Shown: positions 1-10,599 of the stretch, piece by piece
How positions within the stretch are numbered: position 1 is the stretch's first letter
Layout: every line of letters begins with the position of its first letter
Source: Limnephilus marmoratus
Taxonomy: Eukaryota; Arthropoda; Insecta; Trichoptera; Limnephilidae
Assembly (NCBI GenBank): GCA_917880885.1
Contig: OU862923.1
Location: forward strand, 26,117,770-26,181,769
Reading direction: 5' to 3'
DNA: 64,000 bases
Position numbers and translations under genes: made by a program
The notes under the pieces: generated by a model
What the model saw: the letters and a program-made list of their open reading frames with translations, nothing else
Databases searched by the model: none
Told to the model about the DNA's origin: nothing

Positions 1-1
1 T

Positions 2-166
2 GTAGAGGAAGTCGATTTAAAACTGTCTGAAAAGGAAAAGTTGAATAGAGCTTTTGATTACGGACTTAATTCCAAAATCTTGTCGAAAATAAGAACAGCC
101 AGAGACATATCAAATATTATGAAAAGGAGCTGGCCAATTTCGAATTTGAAACGTAGCATGAAGTAA
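2..166 (+). CDS. C-terminal end of an unrecognised reading frame, cut by the window edge
   Basis: An open frame runs from the first bases to a TAA at 164-166 and encodes 54 residues rich in Lys, Ser and Arg (for example LNRAFDYGLNSKIL near its middle). It has no start in the window, so only a C-terminal tail is visible. I do not recognise the family. Since it is followed by AT-rich DNA and then a LINE fragment, it could be the end of a transposon protein or a last exon of a host gene. The composition is protein-like, but a frame of this length can also occur by chance. Confidence 0.3.
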   Translation, partial: VEEVDLKLSEKEKLNRAFDYGLNSKILSKIRTARDISNIMKRSWPISNLKRSMK

Positions 167-414
167 ATCTAGAAAATACATCGAGGATTTAAAATTAATA
201 CTACCTGCCATCGCAGATCCATTCTTGCGGGATGTGGGAAAATATATATTAAAATAAGATCAAATTATGAAACCATTGACACTTTGATCTTATTGAAGCA
301 ACATTTTAAGTCTCAAAATATGTAATGGGTTTTTTTTATTACAATTCCTATTTTTTTCAGCTAATTTTATATTCGTGGAATTTAGTTAATAATGTACATA
401 CAACTAAATAGGCT

Positions 415-560
415 AAGCCTGCAGGACGAAGGCGCATTGGGAGACCTAAATTTATGTAGGTGGATTGTGTCGAAACGACCATCACATCCTTTGGCGTGAG
501 GAATTGAAGGGATGTAACAGGAGACAGGTCGCCCAGGACCCTCTAAGAGAGAAAGAAAAA
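415..560 (+). pseudogene. LINE reverse-transcriptase C-terminal fragment
   Basis: Translation gives the pattern GRRRIGRPKF, then VDCVE about a dozen bases later and a degenerate FGVRNWRDV block. In many LINE polymerases of the endonuclease/reverse-transcriptase type the last 60 residues read R-x-RGRP-x(2)-RW-x-D-x(3)-D, followed by an Asn-Trp and a DR-x(2)-W motif. The Trp of RW is replaced by a stop and the frame breaks again after that, so this is a dead 5'-truncated copy. Nothing upstream to about 170 extends the homology. Confidence 0.45.
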
Positions 561-597
561 TAAATAAGAAGAAAAAAAATGTTTTCTACAGCCAGGC

Positions 598-960
598 GTA
601 AATACTAGTAGTTCTGTGATCTGTGATTAGTAGACATCGCATTAAAAAAAATGTGAATCTAAATATATCTTATTTAATAAATCAAAACCAAAATTTCCTC
701 TGAAATCATACGATTTGTAAATACGTATTTAAGTACACACCTAATTTTATTAACTATATATTTTATGTGTTTTTTTTTTTCAAATAAGGAATTTTGCAAT
801 TTTTCAAATGAAAATTCTTTTTTCGAACTTTCTTTTAGCACACACTCATAGGTACCGTGAAAAAATTCGAATAAGAAGTCCAAATAAACACGAAGATTTC
901 ACATTTGAAAAAATTATCTTTGCTGAACCATTAAAATGACCACAATTTTGAAACATAGAC
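598..960 (+). repeat. Dispersed repeat family A, uninterrupted copy
   Basis: This stretch matches 37380-37575 plus 38316-38475 in the same orientation. Shared blocks include the segment around 664-690 (cttattta, then aatcaaaaccaaaattt), the caaataaggaatt block near 782, and the aaacacgaagat block near 886. In the second copy the match is split by about 740 bp of inserted DNA, so this copy shows the uninterrupted arrangement. No coding potential is seen. The element class is unknown. Confidence 0.6.
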
Positions 961-1508
961 GGAATGTACAAACAAATTTACAGAGAGACTAAATGCAAAA
1001 CGGTCGAGTTAATATGATCGAACACAAATACCTCCCTACGGCGTAATATTATATATTGTTATATTTTTAAAATACATTGAAACTTCGCAGTGAAACAATA
1101 TATTTCCTGATAAAGATCGGATATCGGATACCTTGTTTCACAAATTTATTGCAGTAAAGTACTGAATTAATTTGAGAGATTTTCCGGTAACACGATGCCT
1201 AATATCAGATCCGTTATAACTTACAACCAATGAATGAAATATGCGTTTTGTACAAGGAGAATCGATCAATAGGAACAAAAGAGTGTTGGCAGGTTGGCAG
1301 TTGGCACGCACCACGAACTATTAGCAGGGCCGGAGCAACGAAGGCCAATATACTGTAGTGAATAAAAAGACCACAGCAATTTTTGAATGAGAAACGTTTC
1401 AAATTATGTGTAACTTACCCTGTCGCACCCCGAGTTTAAGTTGTGCTTTTAGATTGGTTTAAGTTAGTTTGGCGTAAAATATCAAAATATTATAATGTAG
1501 TGTTTAGA

Positions 1509-2128
1509 CATATTGAAAGATATTCCGAGATATTGAAAGAAGGGTGAATGCTGGTAACTCTATTAATGGAGGACTGAACGCCGTTGGCACCAACAAAAAA
1601 CTGTCCAAAGACGCGAAACTAGCCGTCCATAATGGAGTACTGGTACCTACCCTGATGTATGGCAGTGAGGCATGGAACTGGCAGAGGAAGGATGAAAGTA
1701 GACTGAACGCTGTAGAAATGAGATCCCTGAGGCGTATGTGTGGTAAAACCATGTATGATCGTGTGAGAAATGTGGAAATCCGCAAAGAATGCAAGGCTGA
1801 TATAAGCGTAATGAGTAAGATCAAGAAAGGAACGCTCCGATGGTTTGGGCATGTAGAGCGAATGAACGAGGAAAGGAGTGTAAGGAGAATATATGACGCA
1901 AATGTGAATGATAGAAGAAGTCGAGGACGCCCAAGAAAGACATGGCACGACCAAGTGAATCAGATACTTGAGTCGGGCCATGTCAAGAGTCAGAATAATA
2001 GAAGAGAATGTATGAGACGTTGTATGAATGTAAACGAGGCAAGGAATGGTGCCAAGACCGGGATGTTTGGCGGTCCGTCCTCTCTGCCTACCCCTGCGGG
2101 GAAACGGCGTGATGGTTAGTTAGTTAGT
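1509..2128 (+). mobile_element. 5'-truncated LINE insertion with 11-bp target-site duplication and TTAG-type tail
   Basis: The segment is bounded by the direct repeat TAGTGTTTAGA at 1498-1508 and 2129-2139. It begins inside a reverse-transcriptase frame and ends in a (GTTA)n tail just after the stop codon. This is the signature of target-primed reverse transcription of a 5'-truncated LINE. Related copies with the same 3' end lie at 36140-36456 (own 12-bp TSD), 22100-22290 (minus) and 52795-52945. Confidence 0.85.
1517..2119 (+). CDS. LINE polymerase C-terminal region (partial, 5'-truncated)
   Basis: The frame is open from 1517 to the stop at 2117-2119, about 200 residues. The start is set by truncation, not by an initiator codon. 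It carries the tail features of LINE endonuclease/reverse transcriptases: a thumb-side LVPTLMYGSEAW motif near residue 45, the block RWFGHVERM near residue 110, then RSRGRPRKTWHDQVNQ and a C-terminal SAYPCG-like region that here reads SSLPTPAGKRRDG. The polymerase catalytic domain (YxDD) and the endonuclease are missing. It would not encode a working enzyme. The lack of stops suggests a fairly recent insertion. I cannot assign the clade with certainty; RTE- or CR1/Jockey-like are possible. Confidence 0.8.
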   Translation, partial: KIFRDIERRVNAGNSINGGLNAVGTNKKLSKDAKLAVHNGVLVPTLMYGSEAWNWQRKDESRLNAVEMRSLRRMCGKTMYDRVRNVEIRKECKADISVMSKIKKGTLRWFGHVERMNEERSVRRIYDANVNDRRSRGRPRKTWHDQVNQILESGHVKSQNNRRECMRRCMNVNEARNGAKTGMFGGPSSLPTPAGKRRDG

Positions 2129-2144
2129 TAGTGTTTAGAGTCTA

Positions 2145-2310
2145 AACACTAACTTTAGACAAACAGTTCTCCAACTCGTCTTGGGAGAAAACTGCTTCTT
2201 TGGAAAGAATAAAGTTCTTTTGTTTTAATCTGGGATTTATTTAATACTTCGCGTGGACAAGTGGTGACCACGATAGTCGACCTATCTGGAAACTGGCTAA
2301 ATAGAATCTA
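2145..2310 (+). mobile_element. Possible LTR/primer-binding-site remnant of an LTR retrotransposon
   Basis: There is an AATAAA polyadenylation signal near 2207, a T-rich stretch, and then TGGTGACCACG near 2273, resembling the TGGTGACC primer-binding-site region that follows the 5' LTR in some gypsy-group elements. No second LTR, gag or pol is seen. The call rests only on this short arrangement and is weak. Confidence 0.25.
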
Positions 2311-2319
2311 AATCGAATG

Positions 2320-2690
2320 AGCTCCTGTAGACTGCGCCCGGGCCCTTAGCCCCCCTGGTGCCCAAACTCCGAACTAAACTAACTGCCATCAAGCGGACTT
2401 TCGGGATAGCTCTTAGCACTGCCCTCTATGTGACAAGCTCGGAAGCTTTTAGATATACCACATATAATAACAGGTGAGCCAATGAAACGAGACGATTTGG
2501 GAATGTCACTGCAGAAAAAGTAGAGGGAAGGCGGTGAAGTTATGCATTGTGAAGTTAGAGAGTTGGAAGTTAGTAATGTTGCTATAGGCAGCCCACACTT
2601 CGAGTAGAAAAAACCATCCCCTGGGTACATATACACCCTCAGTTCTCGAGAAATAGAGATTGAGTTCTCTGCACCTCGATTTCACAATAT
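2320..2690. other. No gene recognised
   Basis: Mixed-composition sequence following the possible LTR remnant. It has short open frames only and no motif I recognise. It could be the leader of a decayed LTR element. Confidence 0.4.
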
Positions 2691-2699
2691 GATACTAAA

Positions 2700-3029
2700 T
2701 TAGGAGTTGGATACTTGGTTCGGTGAACGACGCACATTTGCCGTCAAAGCAAAGAAAGGCGATGGCCGGTTGTCTTATGAGCACGAACAACGATACTTCC
2801 TGGCTACCTCGTTCTCCAGACTTGTTCGGTTGGGGCACCTAAAATCAAAAGTGTTTCAAAGTAACACCCAAGGAGTATCCAGACAGACATAAAAGAAAGA
2901 ATTCGATGTGAAGTAGCCACAATATTGCGACAAATGCTGAGCAATGTTACGGGCAGCTTTGCGATGAGGCTGCAAGCATGTGCGCGACAAAATAGAGGCC
3001 ACCTTTCGGACATTATTTTTAAAAAATGA
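2700..3029 (+). pseudogene. Tc1/mariner-like transposase C-terminal remnant
   Basis: Translation in shifting frames gives, in order, LFGERR-like residues, WLPRSPDL (around 2803-2826), WGHLKSKVF (around 2834-2860), and KERI...EVATILRQML followed by MRLQACARQNRGHLSDIIF ending near 3026. This order matches the C-terminal third of an insect Tc1/mariner-type transposase, where the SPDL block carries the third catalytic acid and DIIF is the C-terminus. Two related remnants lie at 9897-10300 (minus) and 20164-21257 (plus). Frameshifts and a deletion between SPDL and WGHL make it inactive. Confidence 0.7.
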
Positions 3030-3227
3030 CCGATTGATATCGATTCCACAATATTCGTGTAAATTATGTTTTCATCAATAAATTTTACAAAACATGATTT
3101 ATTGAATGTTTTCTGATTTTCATAGGCTCACCTTTTATGACGGAAATATTTGATTTTATGCTCGAATTGCACCATTTACTATTTACTCCCAACCACCTGT
3201 CAATTGACCGATTCAATACTAAAATAA

Positions 3228-3575
3228 TCGAGTGATTTAAAGATGAAGGGGTAAGGCTCTCGACTAGCAATCCGAAGATCGCTGGTTCAAATTTCGGCGT
3301 GCGCAAATAAGTTTCATGTGATTGATTTGTATTATTTCACAATTTAATCATTTAATACAACATATAAGGTATATTTTCGGCATGTTCCAGATTGGAAGAC
3401 ACTTATTATCACCCTGGTGCAACACCACCATTCAGAATTGAAACGTTGCTTGAAATAGCCAGGTACCCCCACCATCCTCTTTCCCATCTCCTTCCCCTCC
3501 TGACTACCTTTACCCTCACAACATGCCCAACGTAGTCTAACTGGCTCCAGAAGGGAACAGTTGGTACTCTTGTGC
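3228..3575 (+). mobile_element. tRNA-derived SINE (family S1), full-length-like copy
   Basis: The 5' part contains a decayed tRNA-like head with a B-box-like ctggttcaaatttc near 3283. The body has blocks shared by all S1 copies: gcatgttccag...ggaaga (3380-3400), accattcagaattgaaacg (3426-3445), and ctggctccag (3541) near the 3' end. An A-rich run follows at about 3590. Sister copies are at 17009-17350, 17846-18068, 35545-35975 and 36520-36935. RNA polymerase III would have transcribed the source gene. Confidence 0.7.
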
Positions 3576-3589
3576 GTTATTCATATTTT

Positions 3590-4240
3590 AAAAAAATATA
3601 AACTGCCAACTGAGCACGTGATAAAAAATATTTCCAAAGAACTGTCGTCTTCTAAGCCACGATTTTCATAGATCACTCGTCGCTATAAACGTCTGCATTT
3701 TTATAAAGAATAAAAATGTTAAATGAAAAATGAAGGTGAACTGTTAGATTATTTTTTCTATTTCCCAACTGCGCAGCGCTTCGAAAAATTCATCTTTATA
3801 CGGTGCACCTTTTTTTAACGAGTCCTCCCTCAATTATTTTCTCCAGACGCCTAACTTGATCCGGCTCTGCTATAAAGGGACAGCAATTTAAATACACATT
3901 AATATAATTATGGAAGAGGGGAGCTCAGGTTAGGCTGCATTCATTCTAATTTGTTGGATAACAGACTGTTGACAACATAAATTAGGGTAAATTGTTTATG
4001 TCCTTTCAAAAAAACATCTTTCAAATTTAAACATTTAAAATGAAAATCAAAATCAGTATCATTAATTGAACTCAAGGCTTATATAAGGATGTATCATTGT
4101 CATAGTTGGTGAAAGAAGGGTCGGGGGGGGGGAATATAAAGTATGAGAGGGAGGGATCATTTTAATTTATTTTGTTTTATTATTCATTGGGTAAGTTTAT
4201 ATGTATCTTTATCTTTTTCTTTATCTTTAGTCCTCTATAC
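3590..4240. other. AT-rich DNA without a recognised gene
   Basis: Only short frames and a G run (4123-4132) are present. No repeat partner inside the window was noticed. Confidence 0.4.
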
Positions 4241-4243
4241 ATT

Positions 4244-4853
4244 CAACGATACTCAACCTTTTTTGGCTTCGGGCCATATACATATACTTGTAAAGTTACG
4301 TGGGCCGCAATAATGATGTGACGAAAAATAATACCCCCCCAAACAATGAAATATTCTTCTTCCCATTTGTATTGAAACGCTCTTTCGGACATTTTTCGAT
4401 TGCATTCTGAAGACACTCCCGCTATTATGGGTAATTAAATTATAACAAGACAATACTTTATAAGGCAGCCAAAAACGCTGTTAAAGTTTGCAAGTAGGTA
4501 CCTGACTACTAGTACATCACTTTAAATAGTTGTTATACAATATTAACCAGTTTTTATGCATTATAATTGATTTAGTGGTTTCTGGAAACGGCTTTTTGTC
4601 AAATAATTGCTTTTTGGGAACAAATGTAGCGTGTGCAATAGCAACACGCTGATACCAGAACTGATGAGGACTATAATGAAATGACAATCCTCTTCGGTTG
4701 TCACTATCTGTGCGCCAAAGTCGAAACAAATCTCAAAATATACAAAATTTAGAATGATAGAATTTGTTTTTTTAAATCATGTTCCTGATAAAAATGTGTT
4801 TAGGGCCGCACATGAAAGCTTGGCGGCCCGCGGGCCTGGGTTGAGTATGGTTG
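4244..4853. mobile_element. hAT-like non-autonomous element with imperfect terminal inverted repeats
   Basis: The left end CAACGATACTCAACC (4244) is the imperfect inverse of GGTTGAGTATGGTTG at the right end (4839-4853). Inside each end lie matching GGGCCGC-type blocks (left near 4311, right near 4803). Ends of the form 'CA-x-TCTCAACC' next to a GGGCCGC block are typical of hAT MITEs. I could not find a convincing 8-bp target duplication, so class and exact ends are uncertain. Confidence 0.5.
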
Positions 4854-5334
4854 CATTAGGCGGTTCTGTGACTTTGATTTTCTCGTATGCGGCAATCTAT
4901 CTCTATTTATATTTCTGGTTTCGTAATTATGTATATCTCTATTAAAAACAATTTCATCCTTAGTGTAGTTTGGCCTTTTCATAAATTTAAGCACAAAAAT
5001 TAACACATTAAATAGTCTTTTTTATAAGAATCCAATTTAGCTCCTCTCATTTGATTAACCCTTGTATACATACCCTTCCCCAGTATACATCTCATAGCTC
5101 TATTCTGATATATATAACACACGAGCTGAGACAAAAAAGACTTGAAACCCAAAATTATTTGTCTACAGTCTTACTAATAAACGTGTTTTAAATTTTAAAC
5201 AATTGATAAACAATTATTAACCATAAAAAGTTCATGGAAAGATACACATTGTTTATACAGCGGAAGAGGCTTTTTTATCAGTGGTATAGCAGCTGATATA
5301 TTAAATCAAGTAATAAAAAAAAATTAAATAATTA

Positions 5335-5665
5335 ATTCGGGAGGCAGGCATGGGTTCCGCCGCCCCGGGACCCATTTATTAGATAACCAACACCTATACC
5401 ATAGGTCAACCCAAGTAAATCACTCTTAGCAGGGGTGCTCGGGTTCATGGGTCTTTCATGAATTAAAGTGTTTTTCTTTCATGGTTCATGTCCGGGTCTT
5501 GGCGTTGTATGTGTGGGACTGCGTGGCAGGCTGGATCAGGTGAGATAGGATTTTTACGTCACTCTTGGACACACAGACCCCCAGATTCCTACCTTCATAC
5601 TTTTTTCCTTCCTCCTTTCCTATCTCTACTTCCTTTCCTAAAAATACCCTCCATACAGATGACAT
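5335..5665 (+). mobile_element. LINE 3'-end family L2, degraded copy
   Basis: The left part (gggaggcaggcatggg, then gataaccaacaccta) is the same repeat as the reverse complement of 32838-32935. The right part, with gttttacgtcac-type and ttggacacacagaccccc blocks and pyrimidine-rich runs, matches 52150-52260 and the minus strand of 32690-32730. The pyrimidine tail ending in ccctccatacagatgaca resembles the 3' ends at 8590, 24306 and 36030. No intact frame remains. Confidence 0.55.
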
Positions 5666-6151
5666 CATTTTTCACCACTGTCCAAATTTGCATCGCCTGT
5701 GTTTTTTTTTCAATTTTTTTTTTAAATCCTTGTTAGTTTATTCCACAAATCTGAACCCTTACCTTACCAGTCCGCGAAATCTGCAATATGAAAATACTAA
5801 CATTTCGTACTCCTAGTTTATAGCAAAATATCGACCTAGATTTAATTATAAAAACCCTTTGCGAATCCAATCAGAATAATTTTTTGTATGTAGCGGCTAC
5901 TTAACCCGCTCTGTGAAATTTACCGCAGCGCCACTGACCTCCACAGAATTCGCTGGAAGAACATACCTACAGCGATACATCTACCTACCCGCGAGTACCA
6001 TAACGTAGTAGAAATGATAATCCGCCACCTACGCGAAAGAGCTAGAACGTCTGGCTGTACCAAACAAGTGCCCGCAGAAAGTTCGAGCGATTTCTCACCT
6101 TTGCGTGAATTCACCGCATTACCTACTGCGAGACTAATTACTTGCCACGGG

Positions 6152-6188
6152 TATATAAGCCGCGCTCGCTTGCTCGGAGCTAGTCAGT
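6152..6188 (+). promoter_or_regulatory. Core promoter inside the probable LTR (TATA plus initiator)
   Basis: TATATAAG is at 6152-6159 and the arthropod initiator consensus TCAGT is at 6184-6188, about 32 bases downstream. This is the expected spacing for an RNA polymerase II core promoter at the U3/R boundary. Confidence 0.5.
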
Positions 6189-6359
6189 ACTTACCTTCCA
6201 TTCATCGATAAAGGAACGCAGTCCGAGCAGTGCAGTAACTGCGCCCGGCACGGGCCCGCGCAGTTAGCAGTGAACAATTTATCCAGCGTGACCCAGGAAC
6301 ATTCCAGCACCTTCGAGGAACTTCTCCAACTACCATCTCGACATGAGATGGCAATCAAC

Positions 6360-6480
6360 ATCCTGCAACGAGCAGCAACCACAACCGGCAACGCGCCATC
6401 ATCCAGCATCCTGCAACGAGCAGCAACCACAACCGGCAACGCGCCATCATCCAGCATTCCGCAACGAGCAGCAATCAGCA
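6360..6480 (+). repeat. 48-bp tandem repeat, about 2.5 units
   Basis: Unit 1 (6360-6407) and unit 2 (6408-6455) appear identical; a third, diverging partial unit follows to about 6480. The unit includes gcaacgagcagcaacc and cgcgccatcatccagc. All copies lie in the R/U5-like part of the LTR. Confidence 0.85.
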
Positions 6481-6839
6481 TCCTCATCGCCTCTCAAGGT
6501 TCCTTCCTGCGTCACGTGTGTGCTCCGACCCACTGGACACACAGCCACCAATACCTCGTCAACGCGACGACGGTCGACCGCCTGGACCAAGGTCACGTCT
6601 ACACCGCCACGGTGTAGGGCAACACGCCGGCTTCCTGAAGACCTGTGATCTTCACCGCCGTAGTGTCCTGACCTTCATCTTCACATCATCGCGCAGCAGC
6701 ATCACTACTGTCACTCCGCTCCCGCTCCGCATCGACCTCCGCTACGTAGCCACAATAAAGACTGACTCGCACATCGACTGACGCCTTTCATTTCTCTCTA
6801 CCGATACGGACCGCTCCTTCATGTAGTATCAGCCTGTGT

Positions 6840-7180
6840 TAATCGAAATCTGAATTATATGACATCAAATTATTTCACAGAGCATTCCATTAGCTACCTA
6901 TAGGTACATATTTCTATCATTACATAAATAATAAGATCGATGCATTTCAAATTAGTTAATATTTGACAATAACCATAAAAAGGATATTATAGAATTCTGA
7001 TTAGAAAGTAGTCCTGTAGTTCCCCAAATTCGTTAATTTATTTATTACATGCAATCAGAATGACTCAGGAAGGAAAAAGTTCCTCGTTATTTAGATTTAT
7101 GACTCAATAATAAATATAATATGTACGTACCCCCTACTTTATAGTTACCATGTACAGAATGTAGTAACATTTACCCGAAG
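6840..7180. other. AT-rich DNA without a recognised gene
   Basis: Nothing recognisable was seen between the LTR and the next foldback element. Confidence 0.4.
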
Positions 7181-7188
7181 AATTTTAA

Positions 7189-7489
7189 CCAGCGATTCCT
7201 GAGCATATTTAGAGTACCTACGAAAAGTAGATGTCATTTTGTAGTCCGATTTTTTTTCTACTCGAAAGAACACCAAATTCAATCACACTCCTACTGGATC
7301 ACGTGATGCGCGCTGTTTCGTGTGTTACCGTGCTGCTGGAATGAGAATGCTGGAGTGCTTATCACGTAAACCGCTAGGGTGTACCGTGTGATGGAAAAAA
7401 ATTGTTTTTAATTGAAAAAAACATATTATCGAACAGCAAAATGACGTCTACATTTTTTACTCCAAATATGATCAGGAATCGCTGATTGG
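7189..7489. mobile_element. Foldback/MITE with about 55-bp inverted repeats
   Basis: The left arm begins cccagcg-like (ccagcgattcctga at 7189) and continues through catatttagagta to gtcattttg (about 7242). The right arm (7438-7489) is its imperfect inverse: caaaatgacgtctac, tactccaaatatgatcagg, aatcgctgattgg. The interior is AT-rich and non-coding. Target duplication not determined. Confidence 0.65.
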
Positions 7490-7654
7490 GATCAATCAAG
7501 GATGAACTTTAAAAGCCGTTTTCTCAGCCCCTATTTCGCCAATTTAACTGAGAATTTGGATTCTAAAAACTATGGTCTTTATAGGAATAAATCAAAAATC
7601 TACAAAAATTATTATTTGCGGGTAATCACAATTTTTATGATTATTTTACACCCT

Positions 7655-8225
7655 TAATAATATTATATCAGATAAAATACGAGAGACTCCTACAAGGATA
7701 TGGTAATTTAATTTATGCTCAATATACTTCTAAAAACCCATATTATAATATACATGTACAAGCTGTTGAAAGAATGCAAAACAAATTCTTACGTTTTCTT
7801 AATTTTAAAATGGGTATTCCAGCAATTATGTTGAACTATAGCACTATTTTAAATGATATGAATACGCTCAAATTGTCAGACAGAAGAATTTTCACTGACT
7901 TGGTATTTCTGTATAAAATTCTAAATGATTTAGTTGACAGTCCGGTATTGCTCGAATTGATAAGCTTCCGGATTCCACCAGAATAGAAGTCAGGATTTAT
8001 TTCAGTGCAGTAATTCTGGAACTAACTACCATATGTATTCTTCTTTGCCCAGAATACTAATGAAAGGAAACAATTATACCAAGTCAGTGGACATCTTCAA
8101 TTTATCTTTAAACAAATATAAAATATCGTAACTGAGGCGGTTCAGTTATGTACAATGAATACTGTATTATTTCTTACTATTCATAATATGTAAAAGCTCC
8201 GAAAAGGGGCGTTAATAAATAAATG
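7655..8225 (+). mobile_element. 5'-truncated LINE: polymerase C-terminal end plus 3' tail
   Basis: The longest clean frame (7774-7986) encodes NKFLRFLNFKMG near its start and DLVFLYKILND near residue 45. This NKFLRF...DL.FLYKLLN arrangement is common in the last 150 residues of Jockey/I/CR1-type LINE polymerases. Further frame-shifted coding continues to about 8130 (SVDIFNLSLNKYK). The 3' end near 8190-8225 has gtaaaagctccgaaaaggggc and a (TAAA)n tail, very like 31540-31640. Catalytic domains are absent; it is a dead copy. Confidence 0.6.
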
Positions 8226-8589
8226 TTGGTATTTGATGCGACGTAATTGAAAGACAAAGAGGTGAAATTAATGTAGAAGCCAAAAACAAATTTTAATATT
8301 ATTTCAAGTACTGTTCAAGACAGGTTCCATAAAATATTATTTTATGCTTTGTAGATTCGTTATATTCTTCTTTTAAAAGTTTTGGCTCGTGTACATAACA
8401 CATATATAATACTATCCTAGTTCTGTGAAACAACCGCCCCTGAATCTTGGCAACTCCCCTGAACTTTGGCAACCTGATGAAATAATAACAGAACTTGAAT
8501 ATATCCTTCACAGAACTACTCAGAATAATCCAAATAATTTATAATACCTACTATGTTTGTTCCTATCCTTTATATACCCGTTAAATAAC

Positions 8590-8720
8590 TCGGCTATGGA
8601 ATGATTTGCCGGCCTCTGTGTTTTCTCCCTCCTAAAACATGGATACCTTCAAGAACCATGTTCACTTCTTCCTCTCCTCAAAAAGACCCCCCATACAACA
8701 TTCCTAAAAAGGTACAATAT
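8590..8720 (+). mobile_element. LINE 3'-end fragment (family L2 tail)
   Basis: A C-terminal frame reads RLWNDLPASVFS (8590 onward), the usual 'LWN-x-LP-x-x-V' tail of LINE polymerases, followed by ttcaagaaccatgttcacttc and the pyrimidine block ctcctcaaaaagaccccccat. The same tail is present at 36030-36127 and, more diverged, at 24306-24400 and 52240-52350. Confidence 0.55.
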
Positions 8721-8729
8721 CAGCTTAAA

Positions 8730-9540
8730 GGAGAGAAGGGAAACAACAGAAGTAGATATACCTGCCCGTAAGGCGTAACGTTCTAGTATTCACAGGAGAT
8801 CCGCTCCCGAAATCGCTTCTTGCGCAACGGTACGGGTGGAACATTCTAACGAAATAATTCATGACGAAATTAGAACATTTTTTATTCGTAGAAAAAAAAA
8901 TTACACTCGATTCTCATATTTTTTTTATAAAATAAGTCTCATCTATTTCGTCATCAGATGTAGCGCATTAAATACCAAACATCCTGTATTGCTATCAAAA
9001 AATCAATTTTTAATTAGCAATGCATATCAAAATCTGTTTAGCATCCAAACTCACAAATTAAAAGCATGTCTGTCATATTATCAAAAGTGATTTAAAAACT
9101 TTGCAGGAAGTTTCCTAACCAACATCAACGTGTCTAAAACGTTCCCTCCAAAAATTTTGACATGCGGGGCATTTTTCGTTCCAAACTTTTAAAATGGGAA
9201 ACATCAGTAGATACCTAACTACAAACCCAAGCGACGCCGCTATCAGAAACATTTTTTCCTGAATTTAATGATCCGTAATAAGCCAATTAGTCGGTCTACT
9301 GAAAATATACTTGAAGGAACTTTGGCACGGATATGGGCTTGCACTTTGGCCTAGAATAATTATAATTACTGACTTGTCTGCTATACTTTATTGCAAGATC
9401 TTTAACACGAATAAATAATTATGTGTATTTATTTGTACGGCGCCTAATGAAATGGCAAGTTTATATGGCCCATTGTAAAAATATCCAGTGGAATGATTAA
9501 TTTTGATACCACAGCCGGTATGAAAAACTTGATCATTACT
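8730..9540. other. AT-rich DNA without a recognised gene
   Basis: An 84-codon frame at 8836-9090 has a biased, Lys/Phe/Tyr-rich composition and no motif I recognise. I regard it as chance. No other feature was seen. Confidence 0.35.
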
Positions 9541-9543
9541 ATT

Positions 9544-9600
9544 GAACCAGTGGGACTATGGCATCCTTAATTGAGGTATTTGTGGTGCTGAAAACAACGG
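9544..9600 (-). mobile_element. SINE S1 fragment
   Basis: The block ccagtgggactatggcatcc, followed by ttaattgaggta, matches the 3' part of S1 copies on the minus strand (compare 35595-35630). Confidence 0.5.
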
Positions 9601-9896
9601 AAGTTGATACAAAAATGGAAAAGATAAGATGGGAATTATTGACCTTTTCTGATCTAGTTACTAAACAACTGAAGAAGCCATTTCAGGCAACTTGTCAGGC
9701 GATATGTATCACAAAGATTTCAACTGAAATGAAGTGAAAATATACTATATTTCAAATAATATTTTTTATTATTCAAGGTGGTGAAAAAGTTGTTACCCAA
9801 TGTTTTTTGGGTGTAATTTTTTTTATGAATGAAAAATATTGGTTCTGCTTTTGAATTGTATTTATTTGATGTCTTAATTTTTTATCCTAAGTCGAG

Positions 9897-10300
9897 AAAA
9901 TGATATCGGCCAAGTGGCCGCTGCCAGAATTATAGATGACCATACGGGCCTTTTTCATCACTCTTTCCAGAACTTACGGCAATAGGTTCTCGCATTTTTG
10001 ACGGATATTCTCTTTGGGGGCTTCAAAAGTCTGTTCTTGTGGCTTCAAGAAAGCCCACAAAAAGAAGTCTGGAACGGTTAAAGCGGACGATCTTGCCGGC
10101 CAGTGCAAATCACCAAAACGTAAGATTAGGCGACCCGGAAATGCGTTTTTTCTAAAATTACTCGTTTTGTTGAGAAGTATAGCGATATTGTATGTCTTGT
10201 TGACGTGTATTTTGTGTCCGTTTACTTTACAAATGTCAAAGCAGAACTGACGTTTCCCGCCATTTGCTAAAATTATGGCATCTTCCGATAGGGTGATCAA
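9897..10300 (-). pseudogene. Tc1/mariner-like transposase C-terminal remnant
   Basis: On the minus strand the frame reads FPGRLILRFGDLHWPARS around residues 55-70, then LTVPDFFLWAFLK, and after a stop continues as VLERVMKKARM and ends with GHLADIIF near 9897. This is the C-terminal half of the family also seen at 2700-3029 and 20164-21257: (W/P)PARSPDLT..DFFLW is the block with the third catalytic acid, and DIIF marks the end. Here the acid of SPDL is changed (SSAL) and an in-frame stop follows CENLLP, so the copy is dead. The 5' two thirds are not recognisable. Confidence 0.65.
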
Positions 10301-10599
10301 TGCGCCACCTTGTATTTGTGTGAAAAACCTTTGTACGAAGAATCATTCCGCTCTACAATGAAGATTATTTCGAAAAAATGTAGGTTTCTACATAATTCAA
10401 TTGACATAATACGCCAAAAGGACCATACCATACCATATGTCAATAAATTAACTGCGCTGGCTATAAATTATGTGTCACGTATTCCTCAATTATTTGCTTT
10501 TGCCCATATTTTTGTGATTTGTATTGACTGTATTTATTGATATATTATTGCCATTCATTGGTACCTACTAAGTATGTATGTGAGGTACCAGATAATAAA

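Larger units (their letters stand above)
5887..6832 (+). mobile_element. Probable solo LTR of an LTR retrotransposon
   Basis: A GC-rich block of about 945 bp starts with TGTAGCGGCTAC and ends near CTTCA, inside AT-rich DNA. It contains, in order, a TATA box, an initiator-like TCAGT, a long R/U5-like region with tandem repeats, and AATAAA at 6754-6759. ATGTAG occurs at both edges (5885 and 6831), which may be a target duplication or part of the ends. No gag/pol and no second LTR lie nearby, so I call it a solo LTR. The short frames inside it are not taken as genes. Confidence 0.5.

Noticed and set aside
6191..6781. Several overlapping open frames of 65-115 codons on both strands
   Set aside because: They lie in the GC-rich probable LTR and its 48-bp tandem repeats. 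Low stop frequency there follows from base composition, and the frames have no conserved motif.
8836..9090. 84-codon frame
   Set aside because: AT-driven Lys/Asn/Phe/Tyr composition, no recognised motif, no start context or neighbour to support it.
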